Source: Cyanobacteria bacterium REEB67 (GTDB taxonomy: Bacteria; Cyanobacteriota; Vampirovibrionia; Obscuribacterales; Obscuribacteraceae). Taken from it: 64,000 bases of DNA. This document shows positions 45,059 through 54,140 of the stretch, piece after piece (the stretch's first letter is position 1; each line of letters starts with the position of its first letter). The stretch spans positions 52,425-116,424 of the forward strand of contig JAGXAB010000011.1 of assembly GCA_018971775.1 (NCBI GenBank), read 5' to 3'. The translations under genes and the position numbers were made by a program. A model generated the notes under the pieces. The model had not been told where the DNA came from and did no database searches. It was given only the letters and a program-made list of their open reading frames with translations.

Positions 45059-45093
45059 GAGCCGGTGCCAGGGAAGCATCGGCTCTTCTTTTT
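45059..45093 (+). terminator. Rho-independent terminator after the TPR-RpoB operon
   Basis: GAGCCGGTGC (45059-45068) pairs with GCATCGGCTC (45076-45085), ten pairs with one G-T wobble around a 7-base loop, followed by TTCTTTTT. It ends transcription about 65 bases after the replication-relaxation-like gene. Confidence 0.85.
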
Positions 45094-45130
45094 GGAAAAA
45101 ATTGTGCCTGTGACAGAGAAAGTGCGCTTA

Positions 45131-45159
45131 TTGACGGTAAGCTATAAAGATACTAGGAT
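45131..45159 (+). promoter_or_regulatory. Sigma70-type promoter of the TadG-like gene
   Basis: TTGACG at 45131-45136 and TAGGAT at 45154-45159 are separated by 17 bases, close to the housekeeping consensus. The position between a terminator and the ATG at 45221 supports it as the promoter of that gene. Confidence 0.55.
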
Positions 45160-45220
45160 AAAATATTAGTAGGATTTAACACATTCTCTAAAACTGGCTG
45201 GCGCTGGGGGTTGGACGGGC

Positions 45221-47383
45221 ATGAAATTTTCACGTGGGGGCTACAGACAGTCACCTGGCAAAAAGCGGCCGAACCGCGCCGGTACTGCGCAAAATTTCGG
45301 GGCAAACAATAGGGTTGCGAGCTGGCGCAGGGAAAAAGAGCGGCCGGCCCGCGGCAACATGCTCGTTTTTATCACAGCCTGTACGGTAGGCCTTCTTGCT
45401 GCTCTGGCCTTTTTTGGCCTCGGTTATGTCCGTTTACTAGGCTCGAACAATGAACAAAAGACAGCCATCGAAGCGGCAGCCCTGGCCGCCGCTCGAGATC
45501 TGAGCTTGATTGCCGTCAATACAAATGCGGCCAACGTAAATAACGGCTCCTATGGGTGGATATCGCTTTCCGATTACGCTCCAAGCAAATCCAGCACCAT
45601 CGCCGGCGACAATTGGGATACACCGGTACGCAGCATTAACACGATACTCGGCACTATCAGGCTGGACATGATAATCGCCGACCAAATAGGCGACGCTAAC
45701 CTGAAAACTATAATTAAGGCGGATCTTGCAAAAGCACAGACTGCCCAGCAAATCCTTAATACCGCGCTGCAGAACGCCATACAGCCGGGCCAGGTGTCGC
45801 ACGACATCAATGGTAATCCAATCAATGTTTATCTCGACGCCGAAAATGCCTACAAAGCCAATCAAATCCGTATGACTGGCTCATCAAACTATGTCACCGG
45901 CTCACTCAAGTTATCCCTCGGTTGCTTGCAAAACGGAGCTGCCACTAACATCCCCATACCTTCTTGCGGTCAGGCCACCGCCAAGATACCGGATGGGGCG
46001 ATCCAGAACAACAATTACGTCTCATACGTCGATGCACCGCTGTTTGGCAGCAGCTTTATCTTTGCCGGTATCGGCACGAACGTTACTCTGGTGGACCCGA
46101 AAAATTGGGTAACGACCCCGCCCGGGGCAGGCCCGAGCACGCAATATTTAGCGTCGATCATCAAAGCTGAAGCTGACCAACATATGAACAGCGCTCAAGA
46201 TGCTAACGGCTACACGATACACGCAGTAGCCTGTGCCCAACCGGCTAACGTTGCCGACCCAAGGCCGGCTCCCGGCGCGCTGTCTTTCAGCTTCCCGGAT
46301 GGTATACCTCCGGAGATCACCAAACCAGGAGACATGCTCACCGATAGTGGCAATCGCGTCTTTAACGACAATAGCAGTCAGGCAGCCACCTCCTTCAGCT
46401 ATTCAAGCGGGGGTGATTTCCCTTACACAAGCGGCAGTACGATCGCCGATTACGCTTCTTTCCCATATAGTGGTCTGACTCAAAACACCGGAAATGTCTT
46501 CCGCCAGGCCCTTTATGATTGGTGGAAGCGCGCCGGTACTAAGCTCAACGTGGCCTCGGCTGTGAGCATGATGACCAGCTCCACCAACACCTTCACCCAA
46601 CCTAACCCAAACATGGTCACCTGGCGGACTCACGCCATTGTGGGTTCACCGATTATTTATACGCTGACCACATACCCTCCCCAGGGCATACCGATTGGCA
46701 GCATTCATATTTACAAGGTATCCCCTGCAACCGGACAAGTCACTTATCAGACAACCATCGTGTCGCCTATAAAGTATGCTGTAGCCGGCGAAAATCAGCT
46801 CTATTCAGAAAATATCGGGGCAATTTTCAGTAGCTCTGTCAGTGCGTTCAAGGTGAGCTGGACCCCCCCAACGCCAGGAGCGGCGCCGCAGGTTTACAAG
46901 TTTCTCAATACCTACGACTGCTATATAAGAGACCAAGTCTACCGACCGGCTGCCGGTGCTCATAGTGGAGAGCCGATGGATTACCCGCTAGTGGCCCAGG
47001 CTGAGCAGGGCAAGGCCGGTAACAAAACAATCCCTTGCACCAGCGGTCAAGGTCTTGAACTGGGATCACCGAACATTGGCTGCGATGGCGATCCTCCTCC
47101 AGTCCCTGACCCAGTCCCCGACCCAGGTAAGGGCAAACACAACGGTCTACCCCCAGCAATAGTCAAACAGTCAGACTTTGCTGAAGGTACCTATCCGCTC
47201 ACTCCCGCCTACTACTATATTTACTCGACTGGCCCAGGCACCGTCAGACCGACCTACCAGACCAATGGTATGGCGACAGAGGTGCGCTTCAGGAGACAGG
47301 TGGCTCCAGTCAGTGGGGTCGCTGCAGGGTTCCAAACTGGTTACGTCGGCGAGAAGCTAGACGCGACACCGCCCCTACCCTGA
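45221..47383 (+). CDS. Large TadG-like exported protein
   Basis: A basic, disordered N-terminus of 45 residues leads to RGNM and one membrane helix (47-73). The alanine-rich helix TAIEAAALAAARDLS follows, the typical N-terminus of TadG/TadE proteins. The remaining 640 residues are extracytoplasmic, rich in Ser, Thr, Asn, Gly and Pro, with few recognisable motifs and a PDPVPDPGKGK linker. It is preceded by its own promoter and a terminator. It shares the RGNML motif with the protein at 23236, suggesting the same export system. Confidence 0.7.
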   Translation: MKFSRGGYRQSPGKKRPNRAGTAQNFGANNRVASWRREKERPARGNMLVFITACTVGLLAALAFFGLGYVRLLGSNNEQKTAIEAAALAAARDLSLIAVNTNAANVNNGSYGWISLSDYAPSKSSTIAGDNWDTPVRSINTILGTIRLDMIIADQIGDANLKTIIKADLAKAQTAQQILNTALQNAIQPGQVSHDINGNPINVYLDAENAYKANQIRMTGSSNYVTGSLKLSLGCLQNGAATNIPIPSCGQATAKIPDGAIQNNNYVSYVDAPLFGSSFIFAGIGTNVTLVDPKNWVTTPPGAGPSTQYLASIIKAEADQHMNSAQDANGYTIHAVACAQPANVADPRPAPGALSFSFPDGIPPEITKPGDMLTDSGNRVFNDNSSQAATSFSYSSGGDFPYTSGSTIADYASFPYSGLTQNTGNVFRQALYDWWKRAGTKLNVASAVSMMTSSTNTFTQPNPNMVTWRTHAIVGSPIIYTLTTYPPQGIPIGSIHIYKVSPATGQVTYQTTIVSPIKYAVAGENQLYSENIGAIFSSSVSAFKVSWTPPTPGAAPQVYKFLNTYDCYIRDQVYRPAAGAHSGEPMDYPLVAQAEQGKAGNKTIPCTSGQGLELGSPNIGCDGDPPPVPDPVPDPGKGKHNGLPPAIVKQSDFAEGTYPLTPAYYYIYSTGPGTVRPTYQTNGMATEVRFRRQVAPVSGVAAGFQTGYVGEKLDATPPLP

Positions 47384-47572
47384 TGCAATCCCCGTCCAAT
47401 ATGCCGATTATTAGAAATACAGTCGGTCAGCGGACTTGCCAGGCTAAGCCGAGAAAACTTAAATACCACCGCTCGGAGCAGGGGTGCTTTTAGCTGACCA
47501 CAATTAGTCCGTACAAATTGCTAAACTACACTGGCATTATGACTGCGGTAATTACTGTCGGAGGTGAGGCGA

Positions 47573-48928
47573 GTGCAAAGCAGAAAAATCAAAAGGGAAT
47601 TTGGTTGTAATTTACTACTGGCATCTTCCATTGTCATCATTAGCCTAAGTACCTGTAATTCAGCCGCTCAGGCGGCTGTTTCAGCTAATGACATTGTAAG
47701 CGTCGTTGAAAAAGCGAAAATTCTCTCCAGCGGCACGCGTGTTGCCGCGGCGATAAACGGTTCAGAAGTTTATGTCTCAACCTACAAAAATGCACGGGCT
47801 ACAGATAATGATTGCAAAATTGAGGCAGTTTTGGTGGCGAAGACGGCCATGGATTTAGCCCCAAATGAAATCAGCCGGGCCACCGTTTATTTTTATAGTA
47901 CGGCCAATATCAACAAACGTAAATTTGTCACCGTCACCGCCGGCGATGTCAAAGCCTTTGGTTCCGGTCAACTTGGTCAAGAGCAACTGCTTTCATCGCT
48001 GACGGTCAAAGACGAAGAAGTGAGCGATCCCGCAGCTCGCATGAATACTTATTTGCAGCAGAGGGAGACTCTGCGCAATAGAAGGAAGTTTGACGCTCAG
48101 ATGAATGGCACTACCATGATTGTGGTGGCTGACCTTGATCCTCTCACTACCGAGCGGGACATGAAATACGAGGCTTTCAAAATTGCCGAAAAAGCGCTCG
48201 AGGGTGGTAGCGGCGCCAAGTCTGTCCAGGTAAGCTTTACGGACCCGACAACTCGTGGAACCGTCCAACAAATCAGTTTTGATGATAGTCAAATTAAAGC
48301 AATAAATGCCAGCATTCAGAACGCTTTAAGCAATATTCAAATGGCTTCGGTGACAAGCAAAGTCGATGTCCAATCTCTGACTGCAATAGACGGTGACGAG
48401 CAGGAAAATCGCAATAAGATACTCACCATGATCAAAAACTTGGACAAGCAAGGTGTTGGAGTCACCCCGTTCTTGATCCAATTTTATGCAATCGAGAAAT
48501 TGGCCCAGACAGATAACAATCCGCAATTGCGTCCCGCTGTGACGGGGCTACTCTCTGCTCTGACCGAGCAAGAATCTCGCTCAAAAAACGCCAAGGATTT
48601 TAAACCCGTTGGTAATGCTGCACCGAAAAAAGAAGCAGTCGAAGAAACAGCCAACGAAGAAAACCTTAGCTCCGGTAAGAAAACTCGCACCAGCCGCTGG
48701 GCAGGCGGAACATCAGCGATGACTGATGGAGAAATTTTGAAAGATCCAGACAAAGCGATTGAAACCCAGGCTAACACCATGGGTGGTGTGCAAAAAGCCG
48801 AACAAAATCAAAAATTTGCTCTTTGCATCCTGCATGCTTCTGAGGTTCTGAGCGCAAATAACCGCACGGCTGATGCGCAGCGCATCATGAAACGCTATGC
48901 GGATTTAAAGGCAAAAAACCATTGGTAA
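47573..48928 (+). CDS. Secreted protein with an internal duplication, unknown function
   Basis: A signal peptide (about 10-35, SSIVIISLSTCNSAAQAA) is followed by two related modules at about 50-140 and 165-260. Each has an (A)xxNGxxxxV strand, a helix with xKIEA/MKYEAF and a xxATVYFY/VQVSFTD strand. The rest is helical with a charged Lys/Glu linker. No family is recognised. GTG 47573 is chosen over GTG 47564 because GGAGG lies 8 bases upstream of it. A 189-base gap separates it from the TadG-like gene. Confidence 0.7.
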   Translation: MQSRKIKREFGCNLLLASSIVIISLSTCNSAAQAAVSANDIVSVVEKAKILSSGTRVAAAINGSEVYVSTYKNARATDNDCKIEAVLVAKTAMDLAPNEISRATVYFYSTANINKRKFVTVTAGDVKAFGSGQLGQEQLLSSLTVKDEEVSDPAARMNTYLQQRETLRNRRKFDAQMNGTTMIVVADLDPLTTERDMKYEAFKIAEKALEGGSGAKSVQVSFTDPTTRGTVQQISFDDSQIKAINASIQNALSNIQMASVTSKVDVQSLTAIDGDEQENRNKILTMIKNLDKQGVGVTPFLIQFYAIEKLAQTDNNPQLRPAVTGLLSALTEQESRSKNAKDFKPVGNAAPKKEAVEETANEENLSSGKKTRTSRWAGGTSAMTDGEILKDPDKAIETQANTMGGVQKAEQNQKFALCILHASEVLSANNRTADAQRIMKRYADLKAKNHW

Positions 48929-48950
48929 AACAAAGGCCCTGAGCGAAAGT

Positions 48951-49691
48951 TTATTTAATCACTTTGATCGGAATGTCTGAAATCGTCTTGTAGGCCGATT
49001 TGGCCAACTCTGAGCGACTTTTTTTTAAGTCGCCTGTGTAGCGATGGCAATACTCATCATATTTTTCCGAGGCCTGACCACAGACATCTGCGACAGCCTC
49101 CTGATAAGCAGCTGCAATGATTTTTTCAGGTTGGCTCAAAGCTACGGCCCTTGCTTCATCGAGATTTTTACCCATGCCTTCGTAGGTTTTGCCGACAATA
49201 AGCAGACCGGCTTCCCGAGCAGCCCGGTAGGCATTACGGTAGACCAAAGAGCAGATGAGCACATGACCGTCTTCATGCTCTTTCAGCTCGGGACGTGCCT
49301 TGGCAGGCAAGTAGACGCTTATCGGCAAAGAGAGCTTTATGGTCACACCTTTAACCTTAAGCCCAACCGTAGCGCCACCTGATGTATCGTCGCTGTGGAC
49401 TGTTTCAGTTTCAAATATGGTACGGCATGAATATAGCCACTCCGTATAGGCTTCAACGTCTTGCCAAATTGATTGCTTACCGGGTCCAAGGAAAGGCGGA
49501 TGTTCGGTTTTTTTCTCTGTGACAACCGGAGGTTGCAAGTCAATATGAACCGTTTGATGTTCGATAGCAGAACTATCTACCGCAGGCTTGCTTATACAGG
49601 CACCGAGCAAAAAAGGCATAAAACCTATGAAAAGAAAGATGCAAGTAGCAGCTTTAGTCTTCCTCACGCCCAGCCTCACTAGGGATAACAT
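48951..49691 (-). CDS. Lipoprotein with an HExxH motif (possible zinc metallopeptidase)
   Basis: The signal sequence ends in the lipobox LGAC, placing Cys32 at the mature start. HEDGH at about 139-143, in LKEHEDGHVLICSLVYRNAY, fits the HExxH zinc motif, as in DUF922-like predicted peptidases. A third ligand could come from the Glu/His-rich part downstream. Two cysteine-containing segments flank it. A GTG at 49667 would also give a good lipoprotein signal; the ATG at 49691 overlaps the upstream gene by 38 bases. Activity is inferred from the motif alone. Confidence 0.65.
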   Translation of the reverse strand: MLSLVRLGVRKTKAATCIFLFIGFMPFLLGACISKPAVDSSAIEHQTVHIDLQPPVVTEKKTEHPPFLGPGKQSIWQDVEAYTEWLYSCRTIFETETVHSDDTSGGATVGLKVKGVTIKLSLPISVYLPAKARPELKEHEDGHVLICSLVYRNAYRAAREAGLLIVGKTYEGMGKNLDEARAVALSQPEKIIAAAYQEAVADVCGQASEKYDEYCHRYTGDLKKSRSELAKSAYKTISDIPIKVIK

Positions 49692-51585
49692 TCCCTTTTT
49701 TCGCACCAGCAGTAGCGGCACTAACTTGCTTACTTTCCAGAGTAACTTTGCGTGACATATCGGAGCTGATCGAAAGTTGTCTGATCACCTTCGGTCCGTA
49801 GCTGCCGGCATCGGGCGGAGAAAATTTGAAAGTGTAAACGCCGGCAGGCAAGGTCAAGCGACAATGCCCTTCTTCGTTTGTCATCACATAGCCATAAGGA
49901 AGAGGCATGGCGGAGCTGGCCAGAGGCGGCTTGTCGTCCATCTCCTGACCATAGGGATGATAAAAGACCTGACAGCGCGGCACGCACTGACCACGATCAC
50001 CTACTACCTCAAAGCTCAACTGAGACCAGCCGTGCCAGGTAACATCGAGCAAGACTGGCTCGACCCCGACGCGGATATGTTTTGCATTGGCAAAATCTCG
50101 GTGAATCACCAGCCAGTAATTGCCGGGCGATAAGAATATGCCGAACTTACCCTCACCGTCGGTAATACCACTGGCCAGTACGGTCGAATTGGCATCCGGA
50201 GCATCGGGAACATCTGCAGCGCCGGCAGCAAGCGCCGCATCTGAAACAACACGAAGATGTGACCGCCGAGGCTTCGAAACAACTTCGGTTTTTGGCTCTG
50301 AGCTTCCATCCTCGGGCTGATCGCCGCTATCGCTGACTTCGAGAGCCTCGATTGCTTCGGCAAAAATCTGTACACGCACCCCTGGTCTGACCAGCATTGC
50401 GTCATCACAAATGCGTCCGAGCAGGGCCGTTCCCTCGATCAATTCGACATCGAGCTGGGTATTTCCACCAACTACGATCGCCCTGGTCCAGGGCGCAAGT
50501 GAACTGTATTCGTGGCCATCGATGATGATGGCCGGAGCATCTTTTGGATGGGCAGCGGCAATAATTTTGTAAGTGCCACCTGGTAAAGACAGGGCGAAGC
50601 GACCATCGCCGTCGGTGCGAGCGATATATTCAGCTTTAGTACCTGTAGCCTGCACGCGAATAAGGGCCTGCGAGAGCGGTTGATCACTGAAACGCACCCT
50701 CCCTTTGAGGCGATAGCCTTCCTGCATAGTGAAGCGACGACGCAGCGCCACTTCCGGACTGCCGGCTACTTCGACCTCGCACTCTTTCAGAGCGAAGTGT
50801 GTAGAGCCCGCCGCCGGCTCGATGGCAATATCGTAAGCACCTTCTTGCAGGGCAAGGTCGAAGCGACCGGCACTGTCGGTAACGGCGCCGACGTGCATAT
50901 TGAGCTCGGCGAACAGAACATTTTGACTGGACGGAGACGGGCTGATCCTGGCCTGAGCCCCTTCGATCGGATTGCCGGAATGATCAACGACCTCCCCTTC
51001 GAAAGTGACGAAGGACGGCAGACCGAGTGTCAAATCGCAATCACTGCCGACATTAAAAATTGGGCTATCGGTGGAGACAAAGCGCGGCGACCGAGAAGCA
51101 AAATAATATTTGCCGCGCGGGATGATCAGCGAAAAAGCACCGGTCTCGTCAACCGGGGAAATAGCCTTATACGACGTAGGCTCTATGCCCAGGGCGATCA
51201 CCTCGCAGGTGGTGAAAAGCTCGGAACGATTACCTTCGAAGCCATAACCGGTGGCGAGCTGTCCTTTGACGATGCAACCGGTCGAAAGCGAAATGTTTAA
51301 GCTCGTATTCGTCGTCACCTTAACTTCAGGTACGCTTTGAGCTAAAAATCTGGTCTTGCCATCCGGAACGACTTCAAGGCGATATACTCCCGGTTTGACC
51401 GAAAAGGAAAATTCTCCGCGCGCTCCGGTTTTCATCGATGCGACAGCTTCATCGCCCCCCGCTTCGAAACTGCCGCGGTAGAGGTCATAGAGAAAAACCT
51501 CGACCTGAGCGAGCGACAGGCCCTGATGGCGGACATTGCCTGAGAGATTGAAAGTATGATCGATAAATGCCATAGCTAATTTCAT
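49654..51585 (-). CDS. Protein of multiple carboxypeptidase-regulatory-like (Ig-fold) repeats
   Basis: The 643-residue protein is made of about six repeated beta-sandwich units of the CarboxypepD_reg/CNA-B type. The recurring signature is G-x-F/Y-x-L/F-x-L/V-x-x-G-x-Y, as in GEFSFSVKPGVYRLEV, GRFDLALQEGAYDIAI, GRFALSLPGGTYKIIA and GKFGIFLSPGNYWLVI. Such domains bind or space other modules. I see no signal peptide and no enzyme. ATGs at 51585 and 51573 both follow GAGGGG closely. Its stop lies inside the start of the lipoprotein gene downstream, so the two are coupled. An export route is not visible. Confidence 0.75.
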   Translation of the reverse strand: MKLAMAFIDHTFNLSGNVRHQGLSLAQVEVFLYDLYRGSFEAGGDEAVASMKTGARGEFSFSVKPGVYRLEVVPDGKTRFLAQSVPEVKVTTNTSLNISLSTGCIVKGQLATGYGFEGNRSELFTTCEVIALGIEPTSYKAISPVDETGAFSLIIPRGKYYFASRSPRFVSTDSPIFNVGSDCDLTLGLPSFVTFEGEVVDHSGNPIEGAQARISPSPSSQNVLFAELNMHVGAVTDSAGRFDLALQEGAYDIAIEPAAGSTHFALKECEVEVAGSPEVALRRRFTMQEGYRLKGRVRFSDQPLSQALIRVQATGTKAEYIARTDGDGRFALSLPGGTYKIIAAAHPKDAPAIIIDGHEYSSLAPWTRAIVVGGNTQLDVELIEGTALLGRICDDAMLVRPGVRVQIFAEAIEALEVSDSGDQPEDGSSEPKTEVVSKPRRSHLRVVSDAALAAGAADVPDAPDANSTVLASGITDGEGKFGIFLSPGNYWLVIHRDFANAKHIRVGVEPVLLDVTWHGWSQLSFEVVGDRGQCVPRCQVFYHPYGQEMDDKPPLASSAMPLPYGYVMTNEEGHCRLTLPAGVYTFKFSPPDAGSYGPKVIRQLSISSDMSRKVTLESKQVSAATAGAKKGNVIPSEAGREED

Positions 51586-51636
51586 CCCCCTCGGCTGAAA
51601 ATCGGACGACTCGACAGTCAGAATTTTAGCCTAGAT

Positions 51637-53097
51637 TTAGGACAATGCGGCCTTTGCTTCGCGAACAGTGGCAAATGAACCGGTGACGACAGCCATCGGT
51701 GCAATCGCAGCGCTACCCGCCGAGCGGCCCGGAGCAAGGTCAGCAGCGTGACCGGGAGTGCTGCCTGAAGCATTGCCTGACGCGATCAAGTCGCGGGCAT
51801 GGTCGCCGGCCGCAGCGATATTTTCAAAGTGCCTGGCCTGGACTTGCAGCTTCAAGCATATCGCTTCTATATCTTCGAATTGATGGAAGGGGCGCTCACC
51901 TAACAGGCGGGGATTGAGCAGGTAATCACCGGGACGCAAAAGCTGAGCTAACAAAGATTCCAGATCTTTGTTTTCAAAGCAGGCGAAAATAAAAACAAAA
52001 TTGATTGCGCCAAACATTTCCTCGAGAGAAAGCCGAAGGGCTCTGGCTCCGGCCGGATTGTGCGCACCGTCGAGAATCTGCCCGGCGGCAGCGATCATTT
52101 CGTAGCGGCCGGGCCAGTAGGCCTGGGCTAAGCCGCGGCGCAGACTCTGGACAAATTCAGAAGAAGAAGAAGAAGAAGAAGAAGAAGAAGAAGAAGAAGA
52201 AGAAGAAAATCGCTCGCCGAAGCGGTCGCTGACACAAATGGCAATCGCTGCCGTCAGGGCATTCAGCCGCTGGTAAGCACCACTGAGAGCGAGGTCGTCC
52301 GGTAAAAATATTTCCTCCTTGAGAAAGGCCACTCGTCTTAAAAGTTCCGCTTCAAATTTTGAAGAGGCGTTTTCCACACTCAGTTCAAACTCTCGAAACA
52401 AGGCCGGAGAATATGCGCCGCCTGGCGTCTTCAAAACAACAGTTGGACTATCTTCCTGCTCTGCTCGGGCGCGCAAAACATCAAGGGCGGCGCCACCGGC
52501 CGCGGTGACGAGCGGAGCACCTTTAATGATACCGGCTTTTTCGGCGGCGATTTTTTCGACAGTGTCGCCCAGTAGATGCATGTGGTCGAGATCGATATTG
52601 GTGATTGTCGAAACAACGATGTTCGCAAGGGCGTTAGTAGCGTCAAAACGGCCTCCCAGGCCAACTTCAAAAACAGCGTAATCGCATTTTTCCTCGCTAA
52701 AATATTGCACGGCCATGGCCGCCAAAAATTCGAACCAGGTGAGCGGTCCCAGTTGCGGATGTCTTTCGGCAAAGGCGCAGGATTGGCTATACACAGTCGA
52801 GGCGAGGGCGGCAAAGCGCTCGTCGCCTACATCTCGACCATCAATGACCAGCCTCTCGTTAAACTTGCTCAAATGCGGTCCGGTAAATTTGCCGACTTTT
52901 AAACCGCATGCTGTAAGCATCGAGGCGATAAAGGTCGTAACCGAGCCTTTACCGTTGGTGCCACCAACGTGCCAGCAGGGCAATTTGTTTTGTGGATCGC
53001 CGAGCTCCTCGAAATAGAGCTTAATGCGAGCCATCGTCGGGCGCTCTAAAGTTGGTGTCAGCGACTTTATGTAGTCAAGACTTTCCTGATAATTCAT
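51637..53097 (-). CDS. folC: Bifunctional folylpolyglutamate/dihydrofolate synthase with a poly-serine insert
   Basis: FolC adds glutamate to dihydropteroate and folates. The P-loop GGTNGKGSV (about 45-53) is followed by the family's FTGPHLSKFNER, EVGLGGRFDATN and ITNIDLDH, and DGAHNPAG near the C-terminal domain. The ATG at 53097 gives MNYQESLDYIKSL, the usual N-terminus; a TTG 42 bases earlier is less likely. A run of about 16 serines, encoded by a TTC/TCT triplet array, sits between VSDRFGERF and EFVQSL in the linker between domains. The C-terminus is extended by Gly/Ala/Ser-rich residues. It diverges from the Nudix gene. Confidence 0.92.
   Translation of the reverse strand: MNYQESLDYIKSLTPTLERPTMARIKLYFEELGDPQNKLPCWHVGGTNGKGSVTTFIASMLTACGLKVGKFTGPHLSKFNERLVIDGRDVGDERFAALASTVYSQSCAFAERHPQLGPLTWFEFLAAMAVQYFSEEKCDYAVFEVGLGGRFDATNALANIVVSTITNIDLDHMHLLGDTVEKIAAEKAGIIKGAPLVTAAGGAALDVLRARAEQEDSPTVVLKTPGGAYSPALFREFELSVENASSKFEAELLRRVAFLKEEIFLPDDLALSGAYQRLNALTAAIAICVSDRFGERFSSSSSSSSSSSSSSSSEFVQSLRRGLAQAYWPGRYEMIAAAGQILDGAHNPAGARALRLSLEEMFGAINFVFIFACFENKDLESLLAQLLRPGDYLLNPRLLGERPFHQFEDIEAICLKLQVQARHFENIAAAGDHARDLIASGNASGSTPGHAADLAPGRSAGSAAIAPMAVVTGSFATVREAKAALS
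52159..52209. repeat. (GAA)n triplet array inside folC
   Basis: About 16 consecutive AGA/GAA triplets occur with no interruption. On the coding (minus) strand they are read as serine codons. The array lies in a linker of FolC, so slippage would change only the linker length. Confidence 0.9.
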
Positions 53098-53151
53098 AAG
53101 ATCTGCGGTAAGGTAACGTGTTTCAGGGGACAGAGTCAAATCAGGAGAAGC

Positions 53152-53691
53152 GTGGTGCTTTTTACTCGTAAAGATATGGTCGAGAGCAAAAGATTATGGG
53201 AAGGCGGCATCATCAAGCTGCGCGTCGATAGCCTGAAAAGCCCCGGCGGTGAAGAGACAATCCGTGAAGTGGTCGAGCATAACGGCGGCGTGGTGATCGC
53301 CTCGGAGACCGCCGAAGGCAAAGTGCTCCTGGTCCGGCAATATCGATATGCACTCGATATCGAGATTCTGGAACTGCCCGCCGGACGCATCGAAGCGGGT
53401 GAGAACCCTTTTCCGGCCGCTCAGCGCGAACTTACGGAGGAGACTGGCTATGCCGCCAAAACCTGGAAGGAACTGTCGCGGATGTATTCGGCACCGGGTT
53501 TTTGCGATGAAGTGCTCTATCTCTACCACGCCACCGACCTGAGTTTCCAAGGCAAAAACCTCGACTTTGACGAAGAGACCGACGTCGTTGAAGTCTCGCT
53601 CGATGAAGCCTGGCTAATGATTGCCGACGGACGCATCCGCGATGCCAAGACCATCGCCGGAATAGGCATCCTGGCCTCCTTGCGAAAATAA
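53152..53691 (+). CDS. Nudix hydrolase, ADP-ribose pyrophosphatase type
   Basis: The protein hydrolyses a nucleoside diphosphate linked to a second group, most likely ADP-ribose by similarity. The full Nudix box is at 78-100: G-x5-E-x7-R-E-L-T-E-E-T-G-Y. ELPAGRIE before it and PGFCDEVLYLYHA after it are typical of the ADPRase branch. At 179 residues it is the usual length. Tandem GTGs at 53152 and 53155 follow AGGAG. It diverges from folC. Confidence 0.92.
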   Translation: MVLFTRKDMVESKRLWEGGIIKLRVDSLKSPGGEETIREVVEHNGGVVIASETAEGKVLLVRQYRYALDIEILELPAGRIEAGENPFPAAQRELTEETGYAAKTWKELSRMYSAPGFCDEVLYLYHATDLSFQGKNLDFDEETDVVEVSLDEAWLMIADGRIRDAKTIAGIGILASLRK

Positions 53692-53790
53692 AACTAAATT
53701 TCGTTGCGAGGCCGGATCAATTGGCGTGACGGCTTTTGACAGGTGCTACAATTTGCCCCAGTGTCACTTTTTATTGAGTAGAGGTTGGTA

Positions 53791-54054
53791 ATGGCCGACA
53801 GCAGCATCACCCAGAAATCCGGATCGTCCTTCCCCGTGGCCGCGATGATCGTCATCGCCCTGGTCGCCGCAGTAGTGGCCGGCGCGTCCTTCGAAGTGAT
53901 TAAATACTGGCCTTTGCCGGTTTCGGTAGCGCCTTATTTCGGTTTCAAAATCGGTGCCTTCTGGGGTCTGGCAGTTGGTGCCGTCTCCGGTCTTGTACTC
54001 GGCTATTGCACCGATGACAGTCACTTCACCGATGCTCCGACCAATCAAACCTAA
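53791..54054 (+). CDS. Small membrane protein, 87 residues
   Basis: After a polar 15-residue N-terminus, two hydrophobic segments (about 16-40 and 52-72) make a likely hairpin in the membrane. The C-terminus is acidic (CTDDSHFTD). No family is recognised. The ATG at 53791 has GAGG 6 bases upstream, a better start than the TTG before it. A strong bidirectional terminator follows at 54085. Confidence 0.65.
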   Translation: MADSSITQKSGSSFPVAAMIVIALVAAVVAGASFEVIKYWPLPVSVAPYFGFKIGAFWGLAVGAVSGLVLGYCTDDSHFTDAPTNQT

Positions 54055-54084
54055 AAAGACCATCTGACAAATCAATTTTTGCCT

Positions 54085-54122
54085 TCAAAAAAGGGTCGAC
54101 CAGCGGTCGGCCCTTTTTTTTT
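54085..54122. terminator. Bidirectional rho-independent terminator
   Basis: GGGTCGACC pairs with GGTCGGCCC (one wobble) around a 3-base loop, flanked by six A on the left and eight or more T on the right. It therefore has a T-run on both strands and serves the small membrane protein gene (plus) and the ArsC/Spx-like gene (minus). Confidence 0.9.
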
Positions 54123-54140
54123 GCGATTTAAGTGGCAAAA

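Noticed and set aside
53736..53752. TTGACA followed by TACAAT before the small membrane protein gene
   Set aside because: The two boxes are only five bases apart, so they cannot form one promoter, and neither has a partner at the proper distance.
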